The notes below the pieces were generated by a model. The model was not told the DNA's origin, ran no database searches, and saw nothing but the letters and a program-made list of their open reading frames with translations. DNA of 64,000 bases from Ruixingdingia sedimenti (lineage in GTDB: Bacteria; Pseudomonadota; Alphaproteobacteria; Rhodobacterales; Rhodobacteraceae): positions 1 through 64,000 of the forward strand of contig NZ_JAVKPH010000009.1 in NCBI RefSeq assembly GCF_031432425.1. Direction: 5' to 3'. The translations under genes and the position numbers were made by a program. This document shows positions 36,069 to 45,067 of this stretch, piece by piece. Every line of letters begins with the position of its first letter. The first letter of the stretch is position 1.

Positions 36069-37448
36069 TCAGCCCACTGCCACGCGGCTGCCGCCGCGCT
36101 GCGCCGACAGCTCCTCGGCCACAAGGAAGGCCAATTCCAGCGACTGGCTGGCGTTCAGGCGCGGGTCGCAGGCGGTGTGGTAGCGGCTCGACAGATCCTC
36201 GTCCGTCACCGCGCGCAGGCCGCCGGTGCATTCGGTCACGTCCTTGCCGGTCATCTCGAAATGCACCCCGCCGGGGACCGTGCCCTCGGCCTTGTGCACG
36301 GCAAAGAACTCGCGCACCTCGCGCAGGACCGAATCGAAGGGCCGCGTCTTGTAGCCCGAGGCCGACTTGATGGTGTTGCCATGCATCGGGTCGCAGGACC
36401 ACAGCACATTCGCGCCCATCTCGCGCACGACCCTGATCAGCCGCGGCAGGTGTTCGCCCACAGTCCCGGCGCCGAACCGCGCGATCAGCGTCAGCCGCCC
36501 GGGTTCGTTTTCCGGGTTCAGCACGGTGATCAGCCGCTTGAGGTCGTCGCCCGACAGGCTCGGCCCGCATTTCAGCCCGATGGGGTTCTGCACCCCCTTG
36601 CAGAAGGTGACATGCGCCCCGTCCGGCTGCCGCGTGCGGTCGCCGATCCAGATCATGTGCCCCGACCCCGCCACCGGCAGGCCGGTGGTGCTGTCGATGC
36701 GGCACAAAGCCTCTTCGTATTCCAGCAGCAGCGCCTCGTGGCTGGTGTAGAACTCGACCGAGGCGAGCGTATGCGCGTTTTCCGGCGTGATCCCGGCCGC
36801 GGTCATGAAGTCGAGCGCGTCGGAAATCCGGTTCGACAGTTCGCGATAGCGTTCGGCCTTGTCATGTTCGGCAAAGCCGAGCGTCCAGCTGTGCACGCGG
36901 TGGATGTCGGCGAATCCGCCGGTGGAAAAGGCGCGCAGCAGGTTGAGGCTCGCCGCCGCCTGCGTATAGGCCTGCAACATGCGCTGCGGGTCGGGGATGC
37001 GCGCATCGGCGGTGAAGTCGAAACCGTTGATGATGTCGCCGCGATAGCTCGGCAGTTCGACGCCGCCCATCGCCTCGGTCGGGGCGGAACGGGGCTTGGC
37101 GAACTGGCCGGCCATGCGGCCCACCTTCACCACCGGCACCTTGGCGCCATAGGTCAGCACCACCGCCATCTGCAACATGACGCGGAACGTGTCGCGGATG
37201 TTGTCGGCAGAGAATTCGGCGAAGCTTTCGGCGCAATCGCCCCCCTGGAGCAGGAAGGCCCGCCCCTCCGCCGCCGCCCCGAGCGCCTTTTTCAGCCGCC
37301 GCGCCTCGCCCGCAAAGACCAGCGGGGGATATTTCGCCAGCTGCGCCTCGACCGCCTTCAGCGCCGCCGCGTCGGGATAGTCGGGCATCTGCACGCGCGG
37401 GCGGTCGCGCCAGTCGGATTTGGTCCAGCCCTTGGGTGCGGTGGTCAT
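36069..37448 (-). CDS. aroG: class II DAHP synthase
   Basis: This enzyme condenses phosphoenolpyruvate and erythrose 4-phosphate into 3-deoxy-D-arabino-heptulosonate 7-phosphate, the first step of the shikimate pathway. The 459-residue sequence is of the plant/actinobacterial type (AroA-II), with [11 protein letters not shown] near 67, the metal Cys and GQFAKPRS near 115, and C-terminal [27 protein letters not shown]. Full length. The ATG at 37448 is preceded by GGAGAG and by a probable promoter 30 bases upstream. No other aromatic synthesis gene is adjacent. Confidence 0.96.
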   Translation of the reverse strand: MTTAPKGWTKSDWRDRPRVQMPDYPDAAALKAVEAQLAKYPPLVFAGEARRLKKALGAAAEGRAFLLQGGDCAESFAEFSADNIRDTFRVMLQMAVVLTYGAKVPVVKVGRMAGQFAKPRSAPTEAMGGVELPSYRGDIINGFDFTADARIPDPQRMLQAYTQAAASLNLLRAFSTGGFADIHRVHSWTLGFAEHDKAERYRELSNRISDALDFMTAAGITPENAHTLASVEFYTSHEALLLEYEEALCRIDSTTGLPVAGSGHMIWIGDRTRQPDGAHVTFCKGVQNPIGLKCGPSLSGDDLKRLITVLNPENEPGRLTLIARFGAGTVGEHLPRLIRVVREMGANVLWSCDPMHGNTIKSASGYKTRPFDSVLREVREFFAVHKAEGTVPGGVHFEMTGKDVTECTGGLRAVTDEDLSSRYHTACDPRLNASQSLELAFLVAEELSAQRGGSRVAVG

Positions 37449-37478
37449 CTCGGCTCTCCGGCTTCGTCACTGGCCTTG

Positions 37479-37507
37479 CATATAGACCCCGCTGGCCCCC
37501 GGTGCAA
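37479..37507 (-). promoter_or_regulatory. probable aroG promoter
   Basis: Read leftwards, TTGCAC (37507-37502) and TATATG (37484-37479) are separated by exactly 17 bases. Transcription would start near 37472, giving a leader of about 25 bases. Confidence 0.55.
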
Positions 37508-37557
37508 ACCGGAATGGCCGGGCGATGATCCGGCGGTGGTGCGGGTGGAGATGTCGG

Positions 37558-37666
37558 GGGCCTCCGGCGGGGATATTTAGGGACAGAAAGTGAACAGGGG
37601 CGGCCCCTTATCCACTTTCTGTCGTTAAATATCCCGCGGGGGTCCGGGGGTGCGAAGCCCCCAGCG
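37558..37666. repeat. dispersed inverted repeat, copy
   Basis: The core is 37571-37634, with both GGATATTT...GGACAGAAAGTGA arms and a short centre. The CCTCCGGCGG flank is on the left; the long right flank is altered (GGGGGTGCGAAGCCCCC) but still forms a hairpin. It lies between two leftward genes. Confidence 0.85.
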
Positions 37667-37678
37667 CCGCCCGTGCCA

Positions 37679-38821
37679 TCAGCCCGGCGTGATGCGGAAG
37701 GCGGCGCCCTGCCCCACCGACAGGAACCAGATCGCGCCGTCCGGGGCCTCGCGCAGGTCGCGGACGCGGGCGGTTTCCGGCGTCGCGATGCGGGTCTGCG
37801 CCCATCCGCCGGGGCCGGGGGCGGCGGGGTCGAGGCGCGCGATATGGTCGGATTTCAGGCTGCCGATCAGGTGATGGCCCGCCCAGTCCGGGAACATCCG
37901 GCCCGAACAGACGGCATGGCCCGAGGGCGCGATGGAGGGGTCCCAATAATGCGCCGGCTGTTCCATCCCCGGGGCCTTGGTGCCGGTGCCGATCTTCGCG
38001 CCCGAATAGTCGCGCCCCCAGGTGATTGCCGGCCAGCCGTAGTTCGCGCCCGGGCGGATGCGGTTCACCTCGTCCCCGCCCCGCGCGCCATGTTCCGACA
38101 GCCAGAGCGCACCCTCCGCATCGAGCGCCATGCCCTGCGGGTTGCGGTGGCCGTAGCTGTGGATTTCGGCCAGCGCGTCGTCGCGGCCGGCAAAGGGCGC
38201 GTCGGGGGGAATGCCGCCCGCACGGGTGAACCGCAGAAGCTTGCCGTTGTGGCGCGTCAGGTCCTGCGCAAGGTCCCTCTGCCCCCGGTCGCCGATGGTC
38301 AGCGCCAGCGTGCCGTCCGGCAGTTCCGCGATCCGGCCGCCGAAATGCTGCCCCGCCCGGCTGCCCGGCATCTGGAACAGCACCCGCAGGTCCGCCAGCC
38401 GCCCGGCCGGCAGGTCGAGCCGCGCGGCGGCCAGTGCCGTGCCCGCGCCCGCCCCCTGCGGCGCGGCGTAGCTGAACAGGATCTCGGCCGTCTGCGCAAA
38501 ATCCCGCGGGATGCAGAGGTCCAGAAGGCCCCCCTGCCCCCGCGCGGCGACCTGCGGCAGCCCCTCGACCGCGCGGCCCTCGGCCCCCGGGGCCGCGAAA
38601 TGGCGCAACCGGCCGTCGCGTTCGGTGATCAGGAAGCCGCCATCGGGCAGAAAGCCGATCGCCCAGGGTTCCGCCAGCCCCGCCGCCACGGGTTCGATCC
38701 GCAGCGGCGCGGGCGCGGCGCGCAGCACCGCGGGCGCGGCCAGCGCGGCGACGACGCCGCCCGCGAGACAGGCCAGCACCTGCCGGCGGCGGGGGGCGAA
38801 AACGGGGTTCCCAAGGCTCAT
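37679..38821 (-). CDS. PQQ-dependent aldose sugar dehydrogenase family protein
   Basis: This 380-residue secreted protein begins with RRRQVLACLAGGVVAALAAP, a Tat-like signal. The mature part is a six-bladed propeller of the soluble glucose dehydrogenase / YliI (Asd) family, with motifs PWAIGFLPDGGFLITERDGRL, HFGGRI near 150 and SYGHRNPQGMALD near 215. It probably oxidises sugars in the periplasm with PQQ, passing electrons to the respiratory chain. No PQQ synthesis gene or dedicated cytochrome is next to it. The ATG at 38821 avoids a non-coding upstream extension. It is divergent from livK. Confidence 0.9.
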   Translation of the reverse strand: MSLGNPVFAPRRRQVLACLAGGVVAALAAPAVLRAAPAPLRIEPVAAGLAEPWAIGFLPDGGFLITERDGRLRHFAAPGAEGRAVEGLPQVAARGQGGLLDLCIPRDFAQTAEILFSYAAPQGAGAGTALAAARLDLPAGRLADLRVLFQMPGSRAGQHFGGRIAELPDGTLALTIGDRGQRDLAQDLTRHNGKLLRFTRAGGIPPDAPFAGRDDALAEIHSYGHRNPQGMALDAEGALWLSEHGARGGDEVNRIRPGANYGWPAITWGRDYSGAKIGTGTKAPGMEQPAHYWDPSIAPSGHAVCSGRMFPDWAGHHLIGSLKSDHIARLDPAAPGPGGWAQTRIATPETARVRDLREAPDGAIWFLSVGQGAAFRITPG

Positions 38822-38839
38822 TTCCCACAGATGGGGCCT

Positions 38840-38851
38840 TTGGCGCGCCAA
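38840..38851. promoter_or_regulatory. 12-bp perfect palindrome, possible operator
   Basis: TTGGCGCGCCAA is a perfect palindrome in the 134-base divergent region between the sugar dehydrogenase gene and livK. It could bind a dimeric regulator, but chance is possible at this GC content. Confidence 0.3.
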
Positions 38852-38955
38852 TCCAGCCCAAAACTGCCGCAACGCCAACCGCGCAACATCTTTTCTTTCG
38901 AAACCACCCGCTCTAGGCTGCGTCAGGGCTAACAAACAATTCAGGGAGACACGCA

Positions 38956-40140
38956 ATGCGGAAACTGATGCTCGCCACGACCGCCATGGTTGCGCTGGCC
39001 GGGGCCGGGCAGGCCGAAGAGGTCAAGATCGGGGTCATCCTCGGCTTCACCGGCCCGCTCGACCAGATCACGCCCAACATGGCCAACGGCGCCGAACTGG
39101 CCATCAAGGAAGCCAACGAGGCCGGGAACTTCCTGAACGGCAGCACCGTGGTATCCGTCCGGGCCGATTCGACCTGCGTCGACGCCGCCGCGGCGACGGC
39201 GGCGGCGGAACGGCTCGTCACCTCGGACAAGGTGAATGCGATCATGGGGGCGGATTGTTCCGGCGTCACCGGGGCGATCCTGCAGAACGTCGCGCGGCCG
39301 AACGGGATCGTGATGATCTCTCCCTCGGCCACCTCGCCGGGGCTGAGCACGGCAGAGGACGACGGGCTCTTCTTCCGCACCGCGCCCTCCGACGCGCGTC
39401 AGGGCGAGGTGATGAGCGACATCATGCTGGAACGCGGCATCAAGACCGCCGCCGTCACCTATGTGAACAGCGACTACGGCAAGGGGCTCGCCGACAGCTT
39501 CCAGGCCGCCTATGAAAAGGCCGGCGGCAAGGTGACGATCTCTGCCGCGCACGAGGACGGCAAGGCCGACTACAACGCCGAGGTGGGCGCGCTGGCGTCG
39601 GCGGGCGGCGATGCGCTGGTGGTCGCGGGCTACAACACCGGCGGCGGGCTCCACATCATCCGCACCGCGGTGGAAAACGGCGCGTTCGAAACCTTCGTGC
39701 TGCCCGACGGCATGGTGGGCGGCGACCTGACCTCGGCGGTGGGCCCGGATCTCAACGGGTCGTTCGGGCAGAAGCCGGGGTCGGACAGCGAGGGTGTGGG
39801 CATCTTCGCCGAACTGGCCGCGGCCGCGGGTTTCCCGGGCGATGCGACCTATGCGCCCGAATCCTACGACGCGGCGGCGCTGATCCTGCTGGCGATGCAG
39901 AAGGCGGGGTCGTCCAGTTCGGCCGACTTCAAGGCCGCGGTGATGGATGTCGCCAACGCCCCGGGCGAAAAGATCATGCCCGGCGAACTGAAGAAGGCGT
40001 TCGACATCCTCGCCGGCGGCGGCGACATCGACTATGTGGGCGCGACCGCCGTGGAACTGGTGGGCCCGGGCGAGGCCGCGGGCAGCTTCCTCGAAATGGA
40101 AGTCAAGGACGGCGCCTTCGCGACCCTCGGCGCACGCTGA
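38956..40140 (+). CDS. livK: branched-chain amino acid ABC transporter binding protein
   Basis: This 394-residue periplasmic protein captures branched-chain or related amino acids for the Liv transporter. A signal peptide (MRKLMLATTAMVALAGAGQA) is cut before EEVKIGVILGFTGPLD. The mature part is a type I periplasmic binding fold, with SPSATSPGLS in the ligand region and YNTGGGLHIIR near the hinge. It is the first gene of livK-G-F-(two small genes)-H-M. A very stable hairpin follows the stop codon and should keep its message more abundant than the rest. Substrate could also be amides or urea. Confidence 0.93.
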   Translation: MRKLMLATTAMVALAGAGQAEEVKIGVILGFTGPLDQITPNMANGAELAIKEANEAGNFLNGSTVVSVRADSTCVDAAAATAAAERLVTSDKVNAIMGADCSGVTGAILQNVARPNGIVMISPSATSPGLSTAEDDGLFFRTAPSDARQGEVMSDIMLERGIKTAAVTYVNSDYGKGLADSFQAAYEKAGGKVTISAAHEDGKADYNAEVGALASAGGDALVVAGYNTGGGLHIIRTAVENGAFETFVLPDGMVGGDLTSAVGPDLNGSFGQKPGSDSEGVGIFAELAAAAGFPGDATYAPESYDAAALILLAMQKAGSSSSADFKAAVMDVANAPGEKIMPGELKKAFDILAGGGDIDYVGATAVELVGPGEAAGSFLEMEVKDGAFATLGAR

Positions 40141-40153
40141 GCCCTTGCCATCG

Positions 40154-40185
40154 GGACCGGCCCGGGTGTGCGCCCGGGCCGGTCC
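40154..40185 (+). promoter_or_regulatory. livK-livG intercistronic hairpin
   Basis: A perfect 13-bp stem (GGACCGGCCCGGG with CCCGGGCCGGTCC) with a 6-base loop lies 13 bases after the livK stop. No T-run follows. It is well placed to stabilise the binding-protein message or reduce read-through to the transporter genes. Confidence 0.7.
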
Positions 40186-40243
40186 TGCCAGAAACAGGGC
40201 GGGCGGCCCCACGGGGAAACGCCGGTCCACGGGGAGACCACGC

Positions 40244-41026
40244 ATGATCGTCGTGCAAGACCTGCACCGGCATTTCGGCGGATTCCGCGCTGTCGACGGC
40301 GCGTCGCTGGAAATCGCCGCAGGCTCGATCACCGGGCTGATCGGGCCCAACGGTGCGGGCAAGACCACGCTTTTCAACGTCATCGCCGGACGGCTGCCGC
40401 CCACCTCGGGCCGGGTGTTCATGGCGGGCGAGGACATCACCGGCCTGCCCCCGCACGAGTTGTTCCACAAGGGATTGCTGCGCACCTTTCAGATCGCGCA
40501 TGAATTCGGGTCGATGACCGTGCGCGAGAACCTGATGATGGTGCCCGCCCGGCAGTCGGGCGAGGTGCTGTGGAACGCCTGGTTCCACCCCGGCCGCGTG
40601 CGCGCCGAGGACCGCGCGATCCGCGACAAGGCCGACGAGGTGCTGGAGTTCCTGACCATCAGCCATCTGGCCGACCAGAAGGCCGCCAATATCTCGGGCG
40701 GGCAGAAGAAGCTGCTGGAACTGGGCCGTACGATGATGGTGGACGCGAAGATCGTGTTCCTCGACGAGGTGGGCGCGGGCGTGAACCGGACGCTGCTGAA
40801 CACCATCGGCGATGCGATCATCCGGCTGAACAGGGAACGCGGCTATACCTTCTGCGTGATCGAGCACGACATGGATTTCATCGCCCGGCTTTGCGATCCG
40901 GTGATCGTGATGGCAGAGGGCAAGGTGCTGGCCCAGGGCACGGTGGACGAGGTGCGCAACGACGAGCGCGTGATCGAGGCCTATCTGGGAACCGGGTTGA
41001 AGAACAAGGTGGTGGCGAATGGGTGA
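40244..41026 (+). CDS. livG: branched-chain amino acid ABC transporter ATPase LivG
   Basis: LivG is one of two cytoplasmic ATPases that drive the Liv importer. The 260-residue protein has Walker A GPNGAGKTT near 34, the ABC signature SGGQKKLLELGR near 149, Walker B IVFLDE near 169 and the H-loop in VIEHDMDF. The ATG at 40244 follows GGGGAGACC. In Walker B the usual sequence DEP is DEV, seen in some LivG relatives. It is separated from livF by 107 bases carrying a repeat fragment. Confidence 0.95.
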   Translation: MIVVQDLHRHFGGFRAVDGASLEIAAGSITGLIGPNGAGKTTLFNVIAGRLPPTSGRVFMAGEDITGLPPHELFHKGLLRTFQIAHEFGSMTVRENLMMVPARQSGEVLWNAWFHPGRVRAEDRAIRDKADEVLEFLTISHLADQKAANISGGQKKLLELGRTMMVDAKIVFLDEVGAGVNRTLLNTIGDAIIRLNRERGYTFCVIEHDMDFIARLCDPVIVMAEGKVLAQGTVDEVRNDERVIEAYLGTGLKNKVVANG

Positions 41027-41047
41027 GCGTGGCTTGGGGCGGCGGAC

Positions 41048-41100
41048 CCCGGGGCGCTGCCCCGGCCCCCGGAGTATTTGGGAAAAGATGAAGCCGGGGG
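41048..41100. repeat. partial dispersed repeat inside liv operon
   Basis: A GC hairpin (CCCCGGGGCGCTGCCCCGG region) is followed by GGAGTATTTGGGAAAAGATGAAG-type sequence, the half-element also seen at 4044 and 21623. It lies between livG and livF, so transcription must normally pass through it. Confidence 0.65.
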
Positions 41101-41133
41101 GGCGCCGCTTGGGGGTGAAAAAGGGGACCGCGC

Positions 41134-41844
41134 ATGGCTGAACCCTTCCTCATCGGCGAGAACATGACCGGCGGCTATGGCGCGGCCGACATCCTGCACG
41201 GCTGCACCCTCGCCGTCGAACGCGGGCAGATCGCGGTCATCGTCGGCCCGAACGGGGCCGGCAAGTCCACGGCGATGAAGGCGGTGTTCGGCATGCTGCG
41301 GCTGCGCGCGGGCCATGTGCGGCTGGCGGGCGAGGACATCACCGCCCTGTCGCCGCAGGCGCGGGTGGCCAAGGGCATGGCCTTCGTGCCCCAGACCCAC
41401 AACATCTTCACCTCGATGACGGTCGAGGAAAACCTGGAAATGGGCGCCTTCCTGCGCCGCGACGACATCCGCGGCACGATGGAACAGGTCTACGACCTCT
41501 TCCCCATCCTGCGCGACAAGCGCCGCCAGCCGGCGGGCGAATTGTCGGGCGGCCAGCGCCAGCAGGTCGCCGTGGGCCGCGCGCTGATGACCCAGCCCTC
41601 GGTGCTGATGCTGGACGAACCGACCGCGGGCGTGTCGCCCATCGTCATGGATGAATTGTTCGACCGTATCATCGAGGTCGCGCGCACCGGGATTTCCATC
41701 CTGATGGTGGAACAGAACGCCCGCCAGGCGCTGGAGATCGCGGATATGGGCTATGTGCTGGTGCAGGGCGCGAACCGCTTCACCGACACCGGCAAGGCGC
41801 TGCTGGCGGACCCCGAGGTCCGGCGCAGCTTTCTGGGGGGCTGA
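41134..41844 (+). CDS. livF: branched-chain amino acid ABC transporter ATPase LivF
   Basis: LivF is the second ATPase of the Liv importer. The 236-residue protein has Walker A GPNGAGKST near 39, signature LSGGQRQQVAVGRAL near 138, Walker B VLMLDEPTAG near 157 and the H-loop position filled by Gln in MVEQNAR, which is normal for LivF. The ATG at 41134 follows AAAAAGGGGACCGCGC. Two small secreted-protein genes follow immediately (five bases), before the permease genes. Confidence 0.95.
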   Translation: MAEPFLIGENMTGGYGAADILHGCTLAVERGQIAVIVGPNGAGKSTAMKAVFGMLRLRAGHVRLAGEDITALSPQARVAKGMAFVPQTHNIFTSMTVEENLEMGAFLRRDDIRGTMEQVYDLFPILRDKRRQPAGELSGGQRQQVAVGRALMTQPSVLMLDEPTAGVSPIVMDELFDRIIEVARTGISILMVEQNARQALEIADMGYVLVQGANRFTDTGKALLADPEVRRSFLGG

Positions 41845-41848
41845 GGCG

Positions 41849-42208
41849 ATGCGGTGCATCCTGATCGCGATCATCAGCCTGATGCCGATGGCCGGGCGGG
41901 CGGCGGCGGCCGACCTGTGGTGCATGCCGGACCGGCTGTGCCGGGGCGACCGCTGCGCGCCGACGCGGGACGAGGAAACCTCGCTGCGGCTGCGCGATTT
42001 CGAGGGCGCGCGGCCCGTGCTGCGCAGCCATGCCGAGGACGTGCCGATGCGCCCGACGCAGCAGGGCGCGACGGCAAGCTGGCAGGGCACCGATGCGGCG
42101 GGGGCGGTTCTGGCGCTGTCATGGCGGCGCAGCGATGGCGGCTTTGCCTTCCTGCGGCGGTTCGAGGGGCGCGACTGGACGGCCTCGGGCCGCTGCGAGG
42201 TGCAATGA
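41849..42208 (+). CDS. small secreted protein in liv operon (1)
   Basis: This 119-residue protein has a signal peptide (MRCILIAIISLMPMAGRAAAA) and a mature part with four Cys residues. Near its start is WCMPDRLCRGDRCAPT, and it ends in GRCEVQ. I recognise no family. The ATG is four bases after the livF stop and the stop overlaps the next gene as ATGA, so it is a true operon member. The motif RGD-x-C-x-P and the C-terminal GRC recur in the next gene, suggesting two related envelope proteins. A role with the transporter is inferred only from position. Confidence 0.68.
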   Translation: MRCILIAIISLMPMAGRAAAADLWCMPDRLCRGDRCAPTRDEETSLRLRDFEGARPVLRSHAEDVPMRPTQQGATASWQGTDAAGAVLALSWRRSDGGFAFLRRFEGRDWTASGRCEVQ

Positions 42209-42735
42209 TGCGGGTTCTCGGCGGTCTTGCGCTTGCCGTCCTCTGCGCTCCCGGTTCCGGGCCGGCGCTCGGGGCGGCGGCGGCGCGGAATTTCAACGAA
42301 TCCCCGGCCTGGCGGTTCGAATGCAGGCTGGATGCCGTGTCGCGGGGCGACAGCTGGTGCATCGCCCCGACCGAAGGGAGTTCATGCAGCACCGCGGTCA
42401 CGATCACATGGCACCGCGACCGGGGCGTCGCCACGCTGATCTGGGGGAACGGAGACGGAAAGGGGCTTCGCGAAGTGGAAGGCTTTTCCGACGGCAACGG
42501 GCAGCATACCGTGCATTTCTGGTATTCTCCGGCAACGGCCAGATATACCGCGCCGGAAACCGCGGCCTCGCGGTATGGCGGGTGGGTGGAGGGTTTCGGC
42601 CCCGGCTTCGTGTCGCTGCGGATCACCGGCGAGGCGGCGATGACCACCCATGACATCATTTACGGCGGCATGAAGGCCCTGACGCGGGAGGGCCGCTGCA
42701 CCGTCGAGGCGATCTGGCCAGAGAGGACGGAATGA
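42205..42735 (+). CDS. small secreted protein in liv operon (2)
   Basis: This 176-residue protein starts MMRVLGGLALAVLCAPGSGPALG, a signal peptide. The mature part has FECRLDAVSRGDSWCIAPTEG near 38, echoing the Cys/RGD motif of the preceding protein, and GRCTVEAIWPERTE at the end. The middle is rich in Trp, Tyr and beta-type sequence, suggesting a small beta-sheet domain. I know no function. It is locked between its neighbours by ATGA overlaps on both sides (42205-42208 and 42732-42735), so it is cotranslated with livH. Confidence 0.7.
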   Translation: MMRVLGGLALAVLCAPGSGPALGAAAARNFNESPAWRFECRLDAVSRGDSWCIAPTEGSSCSTAVTITWHRDRGVATLIWGNGDGKGLREVEGFSDGNGQHTVHFWYSPATARYTAPETAASRYGGWVEGFGPGFVSLRITGEAAMTTHDIIYGGMKALTREGRCTVEAIWPERTE

Positions 42736-43745
42736 TGGATTTCCTCAACGGTCTCGTGGCCTTCCTCAACTTCGTCTTCATCCCCGGGATGGCCTATGGC
42801 GCGCAGCTGGCGCTCGGCGCGTTGGGCGTCACGCTGATCTACGGCATCCTGCGGTTTTCCAACTTCGCCCATGGCGACACGATGGCCTTCGGCACCATGG
42901 CGACGATCCTCGTCACCTGGGCGTTGCAGGGGGCGGGGATCGGGCTCGGCCCGCTGCCCACGGCGCTTCTGGCGCTGCCGGTGGGGATCGCCGTCACCGC
43001 GGCGCTGGTTCTGGGCACCGACCGGGCGGTCTATCGCTTCTACCGCCGGGTGCGGGCGGCGCCGGTGATCCTGGTCATCGTCTCGATGGGGGTGATGTTC
43101 GTGATGAACGCCCTTGTCCGCTTCATCATCGGGGTGGACGAGATTTCCTTCGCCGACGGCGGCCGCTTCGTCATCGGCGTGCGCGAGTTCCGCGAGGCGA
43201 CGGGCCTGTCCGAGGGGCTGGCGATCCGCACCACGCAGCTGATCACCATTCTGGTCGCGGCGCTGGCAGTGGCGGCGCTGTTCTGGTTTCTGGGCCGCAC
43301 CCGCACCGGCAAGTCGATGCGCGCCTATTCCGACAACGAGGATCTGGCGCTTCTGTCCGGCATCAACCCCGAACGGGTGGTGGCGGTGACATGGATCCTC
43401 GCCGCCGCGCTGGCGACGACGGCGGGGGTGCTTTACGGGCTGGACAAGAGCTTTCGCGCCTTCACCTATTTTCAGCTTCTGCTGCCGATCTTCGCCTCGG
43501 CGGTGGTGGGGGGCCTCGGGAACCCCTTGGGCGCGATCGGGGGCGGGTTCATCATCGCCTTTTCCGAGGTCGCCGTGACCTATGCCTGGAAGAAGGTGCT
43601 GACCTACTGGCTGCCCGACAGCATGGCGCCCGACGGGCTCGTGCAGCTGATGTCGACCGATTACAAATACGCGGTCAGCTTTGCGATCCTGGTGGTGGTG
43701 CTGCTGTTCCGGCCCACGGGGCTTTTCAAGGGGAAATCGGTATGA
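42732..43745 (+). CDS. livH: branched-chain amino acid ABC transporter permease LivH
   Basis: LivH is one of two membrane-spanning subunits of the Liv importer. The 337-residue protein has about eight to nine hydrophobic segments and the family opening GAQLALGALGVTLIYGILRFSNFAHGD. The EAA-like cytoplasmic loop RTRTGKSMRAYSDNEDLALLSGI near 196 docks the ATPase. It starts by ATGA overlap with the upstream small gene (a second ATG is one codon on) and ends by ATGA overlap with livM. Confidence 0.94.
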   Translation: MMDFLNGLVAFLNFVFIPGMAYGAQLALGALGVTLIYGILRFSNFAHGDTMAFGTMATILVTWALQGAGIGLGPLPTALLALPVGIAVTAALVLGTDRAVYRFYRRVRAAPVILVIVSMGVMFVMNALVRFIIGVDEISFADGGRFVIGVREFREATGLSEGLAIRTTQLITILVAALAVAALFWFLGRTRTGKSMRAYSDNEDLALLSGINPERVVAVTWILAAALATTAGVLYGLDKSFRAFTYFQLLLPIFASAVVGGLGNPLGAIGGGFIIAFSEVAVTYAWKKVLTYWLPDSMAPDGLVQLMSTDYKYAVSFAILVVVLLFRPTGLFKGKSV

Positions 43746-45043
43746 GGGCGGACATGCGCACGGTCGGGCTGTTCGCCGCGGTGACGGCCCTTTTCGTCAT
43801 TACCGGCTTTGCCCAAAGCTGGAACCTGTCGTTGCAGATCCTGAACATGGCGCTGGTGTCGGCGATCATGGCGCTCGGCGTGAACATGCAATGGGGCTAT
43901 GCGGGGCTGTTCAACATCGGCGTCATGGGGTTCGTCGCGCTCGGCGGGCTGGCGGTGGTGCTGACCTCCATCCCGCCGGTGTCGGCGGCCTGGGCGGCGG
44001 GGGGCCTGCGCGTGATGCTGGGGCTGGTGCTGGGGGCGGCGACGGTGGTGGCCGCGGTGCTGGCCTGGCAGCGGCTGCCCAAGGGACGGATGCGCGGCGC
44101 GGTGGTGCTGGCGATCCTGCTGGTGGGGTTGATCGTGTTCCGTGTGGTGATGCTGCCCGGACGCGCCGCGATCGAGGCGGTGAACCCCGCCTCCACCGGC
44201 TTTCTGGGCGGGCTCGGCCTGCCGGTCATCCTGTCCTGGCCGGTGGGCGGGCTATTGGCGGCCGGGGCGGCCTGGGCCATCGGCAAGACGGCGCTCGGCC
44301 TTCGCTCGGATTACCTCGCCATCGCCACGCTCGGCATTTCCGAAATCATCATCGCCTTTCTGAAGCACGAGGACTGGCTGGCCCGCGGCGTCAAGAACGT
44401 CGTCGGCCTGCCCCGCCCCGTGCCCTACGAGGTCGACCTGCAACGCGACCCCTGGTTCCTGTCCTGGGCGTCGGACTGGGGGTTCAACCCGGTGTCGGGG
44501 TCGGCGGTGGTGGTCAAGCTGTGCTATGCGGGGCTGTTCATCCTTGTCCTGCTGGCGCTGGTCTGGCTGCTGGAAACCGCCTGGCGCAGCCCCTGGGGCC
44601 GGATGATGCGCGCCATCCGCGACAACGAGATCGCGGCGGAGGCGATGGGCAAGGATGTCACCCGGCGGCATTTGCAGATCTTCGTGCTGGGATCGGCGGT
44701 GATCGGCATCGCCGGGGCGATGATGACCACGCTGGACGGTCAGCTGACCCCCGCCACCTATCAGCCGCTGCGCTTCACTTTCCTGATCTGGGTGATGGTG
44801 ATCGTCGGCGGGTCGGGCAACAACTGGGGCGCGGTTCTGGGCGGGTTCCTGATCTGGTGGCTCTGGGTGACGGTGGAGCCCATCGGGCTGTGGCTGATGG
44901 ATCTCATCACCTCGGGCATGGCCGAGGGCGCGCTGAAATCGCGGCTGCTGGAGGCGGCGGCCCATATGCGGCTGCTGGTGATGGGGCTGGTGCTGCTGCT
45001 GGTGCTGCGGTTCAGCCCGCGGGGGCTGCTGCCGGAACGGTGA
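43742..45043 (+). CDS. livM: branched-chain amino acid ABC transporter permease LivM
   Basis: LivM is the second membrane subunit. The 433-residue protein has about ten membrane segments, the family motif LGVNMQWGYAGLFNIGVMGFVALGG near 48, and the ATPase-docking loop SPWGRMMRAIRDNEIAAEAMGKDV near 285. It also has an extended hydrophobic insert at about 90-150 compared with short relatives. The gene ends the operon; a long imperfect hairpin lies 25 bases after its stop. Confidence 0.94.
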   Translation: MRADMRTVGLFAAVTALFVITGFAQSWNLSLQILNMALVSAIMALGVNMQWGYAGLFNIGVMGFVALGGLAVVLTSIPPVSAAWAAGGLRVMLGLVLGAATVVAAVLAWQRLPKGRMRGAVVLAILLVGLIVFRVVMLPGRAAIEAVNPASTGFLGGLGLPVILSWPVGGLLAAGAAWAIGKTALGLRSDYLAIATLGISEIIIAFLKHEDWLARGVKNVVGLPRPVPYEVDLQRDPWFLSWASDWGFNPVSGSAVVVKLCYAGLFILVLLALVWLLETAWRSPWGRMMRAIRDNEIAAEAMGKDVTRRHLQIFVLGSAVIGIAGAMMTTLDGQLTPATYQPLRFTFLIWVMVIVGGSGNNWGAVLGGFLIWWLWVTVEPIGLWLMDLITSGMAEGALKSRLLEAAAHMRLLVMGLVLLLVLRFSPRGLLPER

Positions 45044-45067
45044 AGGGGCAGGCCGTTACGCGGCGTT

